Assembly: GCF_950295315.1 (NCBI RefSeq)
Contig: NC_080164.1
Span: forward strand, 62,138,042-62,202,041
Reading direction: 5' to 3'
DNA: 64,000 nucleotides
Source: Erinaceus europaeus
Lineage: Eukaryota > Chordata > Mammalia > Eulipotyphla > Erinaceidae
Numbering within the stretch: position 1 is the first letter of the stretch; the number at the start of each line of letters is the position of its first letter. This document shows, in pieces, positions 33,971-44,939 of the stretch. The notes under the pieces were generated by a model, which was not told the DNA's origin, searched no databases, and saw nothing but the letters and a program-made list of their open reading frames with translations. A program made the position numbers and the translations under genes.

Positions 33971-34314
33971 GGTTTCATTTTTTTTAGCATGATTTCCCCC
34001 TTTAGTTGGTTTATTTTGACTCTGAGTCACATTTTCTGATTCTTTGTCTAATAATTTTTGTTGTGATGTATAACACTGTATATGATACGATGCTCTGGCT
34101 TTCATTACTTGCTTTTAAAAGAGTCAAGTTTTAAAACTTTTGGATGGATATCTTTTGATTTTGTTCCAAACCCTCAGGTATATTCTTTAGTCCTGGAAGG
34201 TGGTGTTCACCATTTTGATGAAAATACCAATCTGCTTACCACGTAGTCTGTGACAGTAGAACTTAAATCCCTAGTCTCCTAGTAGCAGGCTATGTACTAA
34301 TCTGTTCAGCTCTT

Positions 34315-34642
34315 TCTTTTTCTTTTCTCTTCCAGGGTTATTTCTGGGCTCGGTGTCTGCATTACGAATCCACTGCTACTGGAGGCCACTTTTTCCATTT
34401 TGTTGCCCTGATGTTAGTGTTGCTGTTGCTATTGCTATTGTTGTTGGATAAGACAGCGAGAACTCAAGAGAGGAGGGGAAGACAGAGAGGGGGAGAGAAA
34501 GACATCTGCAGACCTGTTTCACTGCTTGTGAAGCAACCCCCCTGCAGGTGGGGAGCCTGAGGCTGGAACCAGGATCCTTAGGCTGGTTCTTGTGCTTCAC
34601 ACTATGTGCACTTAACTCACTACACTACCACCCAGCCCCCCT
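34315..34642 (-). repeat. Type A SINE, full length
   Basis: Complement of the whole element, from 'CCAGGGTTATTTCTGGGCTC' to 'TGCACTTAACTCACTACACT'. Confidence 0.93.
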
Positions 34643-34769
34643 GTTCAGCTATTTTTTAAGGGTGGGGTGATGTAGGGGTATATGGATTCCTGTAGTGTGA
34701 GTTCAGATGCCAGTTATGGATTTGAAGTGAATTATATGTAGGTATTGTTCTGAGCCCCCTTCTTTTCCC

Positions 34770-34852
34770 TTAATGCTGGGCTACACTGCTCCAAGCTGAC
34801 TTTTTTAGGTATAAAGACTAAGCTAACTTTTCAGGTACAAAGGTATATAGAT

Positions 34853-34898
<46 letters not shown>

Positions 34899-35000
34899 AA
34901 GAATATGGAGCAAAAATGCAGCACAGAAACTTCCTCCAGGGTGGGTTAAGTGGTTGAGGCCTGGCTGGAACCTGAGCCATCTGCATGCCAGTACTTCTCC
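34770..35000 (-). repeat. SINE carrying a (GATA)n array
   Basis: 'GGCTACACTGCTCCAAGCTG' then about 12 GATA units at 34852-34898, then 'GAAACTTCCTCCAGGGTGGG'; the same family lies at 41885-42068. Confidence 0.75.
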
Positions 35001-35214
35001 TCTTTATAACTTCCTCCTTTTAGGGATTTTTCTCTCTCAAGTAGGACCCTTCCCTACCATCCTCCCAGCCAGGTTAACATATCACCCTGATACTTATCAC
35101 CCAGCCAGGCTATTCATCATACTGCTTAGCTAGTGCCCCACTTCCATACTGTAGGTGCAAAATGGAGAATGAAATGAATCAATAAACTGACCTAGCCTTG
35201 GACAGGCCGTGATT

Positions 35215-35395
35215 TAGAGATTGGCTGTGTGAACTCTGCCAGGCTACTTAACCGTTCTATGCCTCGGTTTCATCATTATTTGGAAGGTTTCCAGCCTCAT
35301 GATTGTTGTGAGGATTAAATGTGTTTAAACAGGTAGAGCAGAGTCTAACACCAAGTTAACACTCAGTACATACTTTGCTGCTGCTTATGGAGAAC
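35215..35395 (+). repeat. MIR SINE relic
   Basis: 'CTGCCAGGCTACTTAACCGT', 'CTCGGTTTCATCATTATTTG' and 'TTGTTGTGAGGATTAAATGT' follow MIR in order. Confidence 0.85.
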
Positions 35396-35829
35396 CTAGT
35401 TGGTTCCATTTTAGGCAGCATTGGATAAAGAGGTGGACTTCTGATCTATACAGGAACTAAAATCTCACTAGCCATTCTGGAGTATGGAATCATTAAACTC
35501 GGATTTTCACATAAGGTGCTTTATGGAGTTAAAAAAAAAAAAAAAGAAAGAAAGAAACCATATAGTGACACCGAGTTGAATGTTTAAAAAAAAAAAGTGC
35601 TTTTTGCTAATACCAACCAAAATCTGAGGATGTTTCTAAACATGCATTCGAGTTTCAAAACACAACTATTTGCCTCTAGCCGCCAATTTCCAAACCTGCT
35701 CGAGAAAGTTGCCGTAAGTCAGCAGTACAGATAGTTGCAATTCTAAATTCAAAACTATGCTATTTTCAGTTCTGCCCACGAAACAAACAGTAATCTTCAC
35801 TCTGATTAAGAGCTGCATAGGTCTGGGAA

Positions 35830-36396
35830 TGGCTTCAGTTTCCGGTTTCTGGGCAGGAGAAAGCAACTGGAGGGTTCTGAAGTGGCCACTCGCAGCTCAG
35901 CCCCAGCCCCGGGGGAGCACCGGACCTGCAGCACCGCTCCAGGCTGCGCAGGAGGCGCCCGCCCAGCCGCCACCCTGCCCGCGCCACTACGGTCGGACCA
36001 GTCTGGCGGCTTCGCCCCCCAACCCTCCCCTCCCCGCCCCGCCCTGCGCTGCGGGGCCCGGCCACCGCCTCCCTCCCGGAAACCCAGCGCAGCGCAAGAA
36101 CCAGAGCCTGCCTGCCATCCCCGCCCCCCGCGCAGCAGGCGCCCGCAGCCCTCCCCGCTCGGGCCCTACCTGGGCACCGGGCCATGGGGCGCCTGGGCCG
36201 GCGGGAGGTCGGAGCATGAGCCTGGCGGGAATGGGTGAGGGCCAGGCTGGGGGTGCCATCGCTGCTGCCCTCGACGATCACTGTGCCGCCAGGGGTCGCG
36301 CTGAGCCGGTAATCACCTGCGCAGTGGCTTTGAGCTGGGTTCACTGAGGGCAGGGGGCCTGAACCGATGAGGACTGCAAGGAAAAGCAGAGAGGAG
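35830..36396 (+). promoter_or_regulatory. CpG island; candidate PSD4 promoter and noncoding exon 1
   Basis: The only strongly GC- and CpG-rich block in the window (densest at 35880-36330), with several CCGCCC/CCCGCC boxes and no TATA. Plus-strand donors follow it: GGAATGG|GTGAGG at 36235 and the stronger GAGGAG|GTGAGT at 36397. It lies about 12 kb past IL1RN and 24 kb before PSD4 coding sequence. Open frames in several directions here reflect stop-poor GC-rich DNA. A minus-strand donor (CCCAG|GTAGGG near 36165) means an antisense transcript is also possible, so assignment to PSD4 is inference. Confidence 0.6.
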
Positions 36397-37744
36397 GTGA
36401 GTGGAGTCTCTATAGATCCAACCTACTTGGGTGGTGGGAACTAGGACAACTAGGAGACTCCGGGTTGTGCCCCACCTGGAGAGTCAACCCTGACCTGCAG
36501 AGCAGTGGCCCGACAAGCTCACCAGCTGCTTTGGGTGGATCTGACTCCAAATCCTGACAGAAAACATGAGGAACCTTTAAAGCCATCCCTACTCCGAGAA
36601 CTGGGGCAAACTGCAAAATGTATGCCTAATCTCCACCGCCTTGTACCTTAGTGGTCCTGAAACCTACAGCCAGCCTGGACCTTCCTCCCTCCTCCTGATG
36701 GGCACTTGCTTATTGGGATTCCAGGGGGTCTGGCAGACTGCTCCCAGCAGTCTCCTGGGATAAAGCAAACAGCTCTCCCAACCCTCATGCAAGTATGTGT
36801 TGTCCCCACTCTTGGACCTTTTCTGGATGTATCTAGCCAGAAAGCATCCTAGAGGTTCCAGGGATGGTAATTACTATCAGCTCTGCTGAGAAAATCACAT
36901 CCCTCTAGGGGCTTAAAATTGAAGCTAGCCGGTTATTGGACAATGGAATCAGGGGTGAGAGTTTTGCTAACTTCTTTCCAGGCTGCAAGATGAATTTTGC
37001 TGTCTTAGCACTCACCCAGCCCCCAGCTACACCCCCTCTTGTCCATTGCTTACCTAGGTCAGAAGGTTAGCATCAAAGCAAAGGACTGTACAAATCCAGT
37101 TCTACTTGCCCTTGAATCTCATTAGCCTAGCCATGCCTTGGACCCAGAGTTGATTGAATGTAATTAACAACTAATTGGATGTCTATGAGCCTCTCTACAT
37201 AGGAAAAACACCAAGGTCGCATTCAGAGAGCAGATAGTACTGCATGATCATTATTTTCTTTTTGACATGCTATTTCCTTTATATGAAGAGTATGAAGAAG
37301 AGTTCATTCATTCATTCATTCATTCAGTATTTATCAAATACCAACTACCAATGTGGCATGTAGGCATTGGAAATACAACTGCTCTCATTCTGACTTGGAA
37401 GAGAGAAAAAGAATCAGATGAATCACATAATTTCACATTATTATATCATATATTTCATAATGTAAAAAATCACTATTTACATTATGATTACTACTGTACA
37501 ACAAATTAGCAAAAAAAATGAAGTAGGATAATGTTGGGTATGACAGTGAAATGAAATTGGTTCTTAGCTAGAAAAAGTAGTAAACGCCCTTTCTAAATGA
37601 GGTAAGAAAAATGAGGATATAGGGTGGGATATCCTCTGTTACTGTGAAAAGGGATATATAGATTGCCTACGTGAGACTAGTGAGCGTTTGATGGAGAGTG
37701 GGTAACCTTAGTTTCTCTTTGAAGTCCTGAGAATATATATATAT
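36397..37744. other. Start of candidate PSD4 intron 1, mostly unique
   Basis: An (ATTC)n stretch at 37304-37326 followed by 'AGTATTTATCAAATACCAAC' is probably an L2 end. The rest shows no repeat. Confidence 0.5.
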
Positions 37745-38060
37745 ATTTTCTTTTTTTATTAGTGATTTAATAGTGACCTGCAAGACTATAAGATAATAGG
37801 GGTATAATTATACACTACTCCCACCAACAAAGTTCTGTGCCCCTCACACACACACCCCATGGTAACCACTGTAGGTTTCCTCAGATCATATTTATGGGTT
37901 GACTATATATATTCCTTTTTAAAGTTCATATGTTTCAATTTTCTATATTCCACTTCTGAGTGAAATCATCCCAGAGTTGTCCTTCCTTTTTCCTCTTTTC
38001 TCGCAGATAAGCAAAACAGCATCTGACTGCCTCAGGTGTTCTCCAGAATCTCTTCCCTCT
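37745..38060 (-). mobile_element. L1 3' fragment
   Basis: 'GATTTAATAGTGACCTGCAA' and 'ACTTCTGAGTGAAATCATCC'; further 3'UTR-type pieces continue to about 38285 ('CTCTGGGAATATGGACCAAA'). Confidence 0.75.
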
Positions 38061-38339
38061 TAATGATGGTGCAAAAACAAAGGTTCCATGTCAAAAAAGT
38101 TCCAGCTCCCAGTGGAGCTGGGTTTCAGAGCCCTCTGGTCATCATGCCCTAACACTTCCCCCTCTGGGAATATGGACCAAAATTATTTTGGGGGTGCAGA
38201 GGGAAGGGGTTCTGGCTTTTGTAATTGCTTCTCTGCTGCACATGGATTTGGTCAGTCAATCCAAAACTCCAGCCTGTCTGAGAGCATATTTCTTGATGGG
38301 ACATGTCCTAAATTTAGGACAGACTTAAATGTCACTAGA

Positions 38340-38920
38340 AAGCATGCACTGTTAGCTTTTCATTTATTCATTAGACAAATATTTATTGAAGGTTCATATC
38401 ATTCAGACCCTACTCCAGGTGTTAAGGATACATTAATGAACAAGACAAATCTTCATAGAGAGAATTTTCTAGTGGGAAGAAATAGGTAATAAACAAACAT
38501 AACAGCAGTTTTTCATGTCATGTCAAATAAAAGTTATGAAGAAAAGAAAAGCAATTTAGGGGTTGGAAGGTTCTCTCTCTCTCTCTCACTCTCTTTCTCT
38601 CTCTCTCTCTCTCATTTAGAGTCTCTCTCTCTCTCACTCTCATTTAGAGGAGGTGGTGCTGTTTCTTTTCAGCACAGACCAGACCAAGGAGATGAAATTT
38701 GAGCAGAGATCTGATTGTAGTCAAGACAATCTGACAGTCTGGGGGAATAACATTCCAGGAAGAGTCAACAACAAGTGCAAAGGCCTAGGGGTATGGACAA
38801 GGTATGAATGTGCTAGAAATTCTGGGCACTGATGAACAGGAAGGAGGCCAAAGTGGCTTTAGGAGATGAAAGGTATTTCAGAAACTTTCATTAAAGGGAG
38901 ACAGGGTAGGATTCAGCCTG
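38340..38920 (+). repeat. L2 3' region
   Basis: 'GACAAATATTTATTGAAGGT', 'TACATTAATGAACAAGACAA', 'TTCTAGTGGGAAGAAATAGG' and later 'CATTCCAGGAAGAGTCAACA' with 'AAGTGCAAAGGCCTAGGGGT' keep L2 order; a (CT)n array at 38572-38645 interrupts it. Confidence 0.8.
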
Positions 38921-39084
38921 TTGACTAAATTCAGCAGCTTCCAGGAAAGTAGGGGATAGTCACAGTTCAGTGGAGGAAGATTTATAAGCTCCCAAGCAAA
39001 TGTAGTGTCAGATCTGGTGCTTTACACCAAGCAAGGATTAAGTGATCACCAAACACAGTGTCTATTAGTGGGAGAGGTATTACT

Positions 39085-39382
39085 TGCTTTCTTTTGCCTC
39101 CAGGGTTATCCCTGGGGCTCTGCGTGGGCACTACAAATCCATTGGTCTTGGCGGCCATTTTTCTTTGTTTTTTTTTTTACTTTATTGGAAAGGAAAGAGA
39201 GAAATTGAGAGAGTAAAAGGGAGATAAAGTGGGAAACAGAAAGAGAGACACCTACAGACCTGCTTCACTACTTGTGAAGCACCACCCTGTGCAGGTGGCA
39301 AGTGAACCCAGATCCTTGAGTGGGTCATTGCATTTTGTATTATGTGCATTTAACTGGGTGCATCACAACCCAGCCCCTCACT
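39085..39382 (-). repeat. Type A SINE
   Basis: Complement: 'CTCCAGGGTTATCCCTGGGG', GACACCTACAGACCTGCTTC, 'ATTATGTGCATTTAACTGGG'. Confidence 0.9.
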
Positions 39383-39409
39383 TGCTTTTCTTACTCCTAG
39401 GGTTCACCT

Positions 39410-39680
39410 AAACATCATGGGCCAACCTAAAAAGAGCTAAAGTGGAAGCAGGGACAGGAGAGGGAACCAGGTAAGGAACATGCCCTACCACATGTTGTGG
39501 CCCAGTTTCAAACCTCCACACCACATGGGAGTACTGTAACACTAGGGGATGTTCCAGTGATGTCATGTCTCTCCTTCTCTGTGTCTTTCTTTCCCTGTCT
39601 CTCTTTGTCTTGCTATATGAATGAAATAATCTAGGAGTAGTGAATTCATTCATGCACAAGGCTCAGGTCCACAAAAACAG
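39410..39680 (+). repeat. Type D SINE
   Basis: 'CACACCACATGGGAGTACTG' and 'GAAATAATCTAGGAGTAGTG' are type D middle and tail. Confidence 0.65.
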
Positions 39681-39699
39681 TAAATAAAGTAGGAGACAG

Positions 39700-40073
39700 A
39701 CTCTGAGCTTTTTTTTCTCCTTTTGTTGGAGTAACATTGATAGCATAACACTATATAGGTTTCAGGCATCATTGGAAACACAGGCATAATGTGAAGCATG
39801 AAAACATGCACCAACATATGTGTTTCCTTTTTTCTGGTTTATACCCTCACCCCTAGCACCTTTTCCTTTTCCTTTCCTGTAACTATGATTGGTCTTCATA
39901 GTTGATTATTTTCTATTTTATTTAGTTTTTATGTTTGTTTTCTCCATATACCGTGAGTGAATTTTCAGTGTTTCTTTTTCTTATTCTGACTTTTCACAAA
40001 GTGTAATACCCTTTAGATCAATCCATGTTGTTACAGGAGGTAGGGTTTCATTTTTAATTCTGAGACTTATTCC

Positions 40074-40114
<41 letters not shown>

Positions 40115-40190
40115 TGTCTTTTTTAAAAATCTATTTGTCAGTTGATGAGCTCTTAAGTTGCTTTTGAATTTTTCAAATTAATAAAGATTT
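39700..40190 (-). mobile_element. Old L1 3' fragment with (AT)n
   Basis: 'ATCAATCCATGTTGTTACAG' and 'CTATTTGTCAGTTGATGAGC' complement L1; an (AT)n run occupies 40076-40112. Confidence 0.75.
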
Positions 40191-40329
40191 TGGTAATTGG
40201 TGATGGGAGAACAATCATTGCCTCCTGGGACAACTTCCATAATCTTTCATTCTTCAACTAATAAGGTGGTGTCATTTAACAGGCAAAAAAAAAAAAACAA
40301 AAAGGAGAGTATACAACAGTAGATTTTTT

Positions 40330-40540
40330 TGTTTTGTTTTGTTTTTTAAAAGAGAGAAATTGAGAGAGGAGGGGAAGACAGAAAGGAAGAGAGAAAGACA
40401 CCTGCAGACCTGCTTCACCACTTGCAAAGCAACCCCCTGCAGGTGGGCAGCTGGGGGCTTGAACTGGGATCCTTATGCCGGCCCTTATGCTTTATGCCAT
40501 GTGCACTTAACCCACTGCACTACCACCCAGCCCCCAATAG
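40330..40540 (-). repeat. Type A SINE
   Basis: GACACCTGCAGACCTGCTTC, CCCTGCAGGTGGGCAGCTGG, 'CACTGCACTACCACCCAGCC'. Confidence 0.92.
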
Positions 40541-40909
40541 TCAATATTTACTGAGCATGTACTGTATGCTATGTTTTTCTTTGAGCACCTTACATACAAT
40601 CCTCACAGCTAGCCTGTAAAGTTATTGAGTTGAAATCATATCTATTTTGAATTGTGTCTGATGCTTCAGCCTATTTCTTAGTACTTACTAGTCATCCTGA
40701 GACTGTTATTCACACAGGACTCTACCAACTTAGTGTCTTAACAATTTTTTCTTTTTCCCAATTTGATGAGTTAAAAACTGGCATCACATTGTTGATTTTT
40801 TTTAAAAATTGTTTTATTTATTAATGATGTTTGCTTATATATTCATGTAAATTATAGTATACTACAAGTGATGATATTCTTCCTTTTAAATCAGCTGCTA
40901 CCTTATTCA

Positions 40910-41290
40910 TTTATTTATGTTAATGCACTGCCTAAAATTGAACCCTTGCATGAAGGGCAAATGCTTTACTGCTAAATTCCTTCCCAAGTCCAGTTATTTA
41001 TTTTTTTTAACTCTGGTACATATGCTTCCAGGAATTTAACTTGGGACCTCATGTCTGAGATTCCAATGTTTTATCTACTGCACTGCCTCCTGGACCACCA
41101 GTTAATTTTTTTTAATGTTCTCTTTTTCCAGGATCAATTATTATCTTTTTATGAGAGAGATACAAGTCTACTTCTTCTGTCTTTGTTGCTTCTGCATGAT
41201 GCTGGGACTTGGATTCAGAACCTCCAGCATGTCTGGTGTTATACTCTACAACTAAGACACTTGCTTGACCTTCTGTTGTTATTGCTATTA
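40910..41290 (-). repeat. Cluster of three short minus-strand SINE fragments
   Basis: About 40910-41000, 41000-41102 ('TTTAACTTGGGACCTCATGT', 'ACTGCACTGCCTCCTGGACC') and 41130-41290 ('GCTGGGACTTGGATTCAGAA'). Confidence 0.6.
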
Positions 41291-41689
41291 TTTTAAGATC
41301 AGAGTGCTGTGTGAGCCTCTGGTTTTTTTTAATTGCCGAATTGTGCTCTATAGTGAGAATTATGGGGATATCTTAATAGTTGATTCTCACTGGACTGGTC
41401 TAGAAAGGTTGTTTGGAGAAATGGGATTCTGGAGTGAACCTTGAAGGGTGATGAGGGTTTGAGAGATAGAAAGGAGAGTGGATATGAGTACAGAACTGAC
41501 CGAGATCACAGCAGAAGGGCATATCAGTCTCTATAACATTACCAGGACATTCAAAGAAACCCCATAGTTCATTGGGCTATACTTCAGGATGCTTGTGTGG
41601 GGTGCTAAGAGATATTGTGGGGTAGGGGCTCAGATGCCTGTGTTGGGTATTTCCAAAGGACAATAGACAAGAGTCAGTGGGGTGGGGGG

Positions 41690-41900
41690 TGAAGATCAGT
41701 CAGTAAAGATTTTCTTTTCTTTTTTTCTGTTTTTCTTTCTTTTGTCCTTTCTCTTTTCCTTTCTTTTTTTTTTTTTTGTAAAGCTTTCTTTCACTTTCTT
41801 CTCTTTCTTTTGTCCTTCCTCTCATTCCTTTTTTTTTTTTTTTGTAAAAGCTTTCTTTTGTTTCTCTCTTCTCTCTCTCTCTCTTCCTTTCTTTATGCCC
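41690..41900. repeat. Pyrimidine-rich T/C tract
   Basis: Partly duplicated: two 'TTTTTTTTGTAAAGCTTTC'-like blocks about 75 bp apart. Long T/C-rich frames here are not genes. Confidence 0.85.
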
Positions 41901-42068
41901 CTGGGGCCTCACTGCTCCAGGCCAACTTTTTCATATAGAGAAAGAGAGAGACAGAGACATCACAACACTGAAACTTTCCCCAGTGTGGTGGGGTCTGTGC
42001 TGGAACCTGGGTCTTTGACATGATAAAACAGGCACCTACCCAGGAGACCTATCTCACCAGCCCCAGTA
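41885..42068 (-). repeat. SINE, minus strand
   Basis: 'CTCACTGCTCCAGGCCAACT', 'GAACCTGGGTCTTTGACATG', 'AGACCTATCTCACCAGCCCC'. Confidence 0.8.
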
Positions 42069-42574
42069 AAGATTTTCAAGAACAGGAGTGGTTTCTGGGA
42101 GGAGAATTGGCTATGAACCAGAGAGACAGAAGATTGCTGTGGTTACCTAGAGGAGAAGGATACTGCCTATGTGTGGAGGAAGTGGTGGGACTGGCGATAC
42201 CTGAGGCATGAGGAGTCATGGCTGGTGTCAAAGCTGCTAACTTGAGAAATAGGACATATATGGCGCCATAGACACATCCCACAGGGTCTGGCTTGACCTC
42301 ACAGCTGGCTGGAGGTTGTCTGTTGGCAGTTAGGACTTTTAGGGTAGAGAGGGGTTTGTGAACCTTCAGTGGGAGACAAGCACATGGGAGATAAAAGCAG
42401 GTTACTCTAAGAAAGAGAGAGAGAGGGAGAGCTGGAATAGAGCCCAGGGCAGGTATGCAGAAAAAAAGCAGGTTACAGACCAGTCCAGCCACAGAGACAC
42501 AAGTGCACTTTTGAACCCTGCCTTTTGCAGGCTGGGCAGCCTCAGTAAAGCATCCTGAGTGGGGGTTTAAACAA

Positions 42575-42720
42575 GAACATGGAAGCCCAGGAGATTGTAC
42601 ATAGGCTAGAGTGCCAGACTTGCAAGCAGAAGTCCTGAGCTTGATTCCTGTCATCTCATGTACCTGAGTAAAGCTCTGGGTTCTTCTCCTCTCTCATAAA
42701 TAAATATTTTTTTAATGAAA
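42575..42720 (+). repeat. Type B SINE
   Basis: 'AAGCCCAGGAGATTGTACAT', 'GAGCTTGATTCCTGTCATCT', tail 'CATAAATAAATATTTTTTTA'. Confidence 0.8.
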
Positions 42721-43474
42721 AAAAGAACATCAAAGGAGAGATCCCTACTTCCTGGTGTCTCTCTGGGTACCACCTTGCAAGAAGCACCGGAGTGCTGAGG
42801 CCTATAAGAGGGAAGTGGCCTCCTGAAGCACAGGTGTCTGGGTTCTCTTCCTACATAATGAGATGAAGGCTCCCCAAACTTTTTCTGCTGGAATCTACCA
42901 AGCAAACTGCTCCCACTCTTCCTGATGGTGACTGTTGCTAGAGCTTGAATTGGTTCCTGCTGGCACAGAGAGGGCACTGGAAGCTCAGGGCTCTGTTACT
43001 GTGGGCAGAAATAAATGGGCATAATCACAAGGATATTGCCCTTCTGGTGGCCCTACCTGCAGGAAATACTAAGTTCAGAATTTTGTCTTCCTCCTTCCCT
43101 TTGTCAAAAAAAAAAAAAAAAAAACATACCTGTTCTCTGTAGCAGACACTTTCCTGCTAACCTTAAACCTGAATTCCTAGTTAGCAATTAGAGGCCAATG
43201 AAAGGTAACTAGTATTGTAAAGAAGATTTTCAGTTGTTTTTCTAAATGCTTAAAAGTTCAGATAAATCTGTATCTAATCATTTGCGTATCTTTGTTATGA
43301 TTTTTGAGTAAAGATATTCTCTCCCATTATTTTTTAAGATTTTAAAATAATTTATTTATTTATGGAAGAGGGAGGGCCAGAACATCAGATAAGGAAACTA
43401 TGAGAAGACTTTTTTCTTTTCTTTTCTTTTTTTTTCTTTTGTCCAGCTTCAACTGTCTTCATCTTCAAGTCATC

Positions 43475-43690
43475 TTTAGGGCTGGAGAGCTAGCTTATTA
43501 GGTAGTGTGCCTGTGTTGTCATATGCACATCCCAGGTTTAGCCCCAGCACCACCAGTGCCACATGGCACTATGGCATTAGAGGAAGTTTCAGTGCTGTGC
43601 TAACTCTCCCTCCCTACGTTTAGTAGAAAAAAAAATGTCTTGGGTGATAATGTACAAGGCCCAGTTCCTCACATACTCACACAGAAGATC
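43475..43690 (+). repeat. Type D SINE
   Basis: 'AGGGCTGGAGAGCTAGCTTA', 'GCACCACCAGTGCCACATGG', tail ending near 'GACAATGTACAAGGCCCAG'-like sequence. Confidence 0.75.
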
Positions 43691-43844
43691 TTATTAATCT
43701 GGAGTTCTGATGGTTTCCCGTGCCCACATGAAAGCAGTCACATTACCAGCCACTTGAGAAGTGGTGACATTGAAAGTTCAAAATAGTGAGTGATTGTGCA
43801 GACCTCTCAGGCCCTTCCTGCCCCATATTGGTTCTCAGGTCTAT

Positions 43845-43970
43845 TGATTTATGAAATAGAGAGAAATAGAGCAACATTCTGCCATATGTGATGCCAGGGA
43901 CTGAACCTGACCTCATGCTTGAGAGAGCAGCACTTTACCAATTGTGCCTCTTCCCAAGCTGTCACTGCCC
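43845..43970 (-). repeat. SINE, minus strand
   Basis: 'GAGCAACATTCTGCCATATG', 'GGGACTGAACCTGACCTCAT'. Confidence 0.75.
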
Positions 43971-44104
43971 AGTCTTTAAAATGAATGGAGAAGTACAATC
44001 ATTATTTAATTCAACAAAAGTTTAATTGTCTAAGTAAATCATACCTTTATTATTTCTATAGGTAATAAACATAATACACAATTTTATTTTATAATAAATT
44101 TAAA

Positions 44105-44328
44105 ATTTTAATTAATTATCTTTATTTATTTATTGGATAAAGACAGCCAGAAATCTAGAGGAAGGGGTGATAGAGAGAGAGAGGGAGTGAGACAGAGAGA
44201 CACACCTGCAGCCCTCTTTTCACCACCCACAAAGCTTTCCTCTGCAGGTGGGGACCGGGGTTTTGAACCCAAGTCCTTGCACATTATAATATGTGCGCTC
44301 TAACAAGTGAGCCACTGCCTGGCCCCAT
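44105..44328 (-). repeat. Type A SINE (first of an adjacent pair)
   Basis: 'ATTATCTTTATTTATTTATT' tail, 'GACACACCTGCAGCCCTC', head ending 'GAGCCACTGCCTGGCCCC'. Confidence 0.92.
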
Positions 44329-44334
44329 TAAAAT

Positions 44335-44556
44335 TTTTTTAATTATCTTTATTTATTTATTGGATAGAGACAGCCAGAAATCGAGAGGGGGAGGGTGTGA
44401 TAGAAAGGGAAAGAGATAGAGAGACACCTGCAACACTGCTTCACCACTCGAAAAACTTTTCCCCTGAGGGTGGGGGAGACTAGGGGCTTGAATCCCGGTC
44501 CTTATGCATTGTGACATGTGTGCTTAACCAGGTGTGCCACCGCCTGACCCCATAAC
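44335..44556 (-). repeat. Type A SINE (second of an adjacent pair)
   Basis: Same orientation and structure as its neighbour, only about 10 bases away; differs enough (for example ACTCGAAAAACTTTTCCCC) to be a separate insertion, not a tandem duplicate. Confidence 0.92.
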
Positions 44557-44669
44557 TTTCTTTAAACATTTGGGATTTCCCCCCAAATCTAGTGAGACTA
44601 AAATCATGTGTACTGCTATCACATACAGATAACAGCTGTCAACCAGTATATTGCATGTGTGTGTTTCCT

Positions 44670-44935
44670 ACATACATGTTTTATTTTATTCTCTTGTAGA
44701 GCTAGGACTTTTCACATGTGTGGGCTCATCACTCCAGGATGCTTTTCATTCAGCTATGAGAGAGAGAGACAGAGAGACAGAGAGACAGAGGAGGAGAGAG
44801 AGACCACTGTATCAGAGTTTCTTCCAGTGCCATAATATCTCCCATGTGGTACAGGGGCTTAGACCCAGATCAGCATTTAGTAAGGCATGTCCCTATCTGG
44901 TGAACTGTCTCTCCAGTTCTGGAACTACATGTTTT
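44670..44935 (-). repeat. SINE, minus strand
   Basis: 'CATCACTCCAGGATGCTTTT', (GACA/GAGA) run at 44760-44800, 'GAACTGTCTCTCCAGTTCTG'. Confidence 0.7.
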
Positions 44936-44939
44936 AAAA

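Noticed and set aside
35757..36347. 196-residue plus and 169-residue minus open frames
   Set aside because: GC-rich CpG island lacks stop codons by composition; overlapping frames in both directions, no protein-family motif.
42076..42654. 192-residue minus-strand open frame
   Set aside because: Overlaps SINE sequence at its edge, has no recognisable domain and no splice or promoter context.
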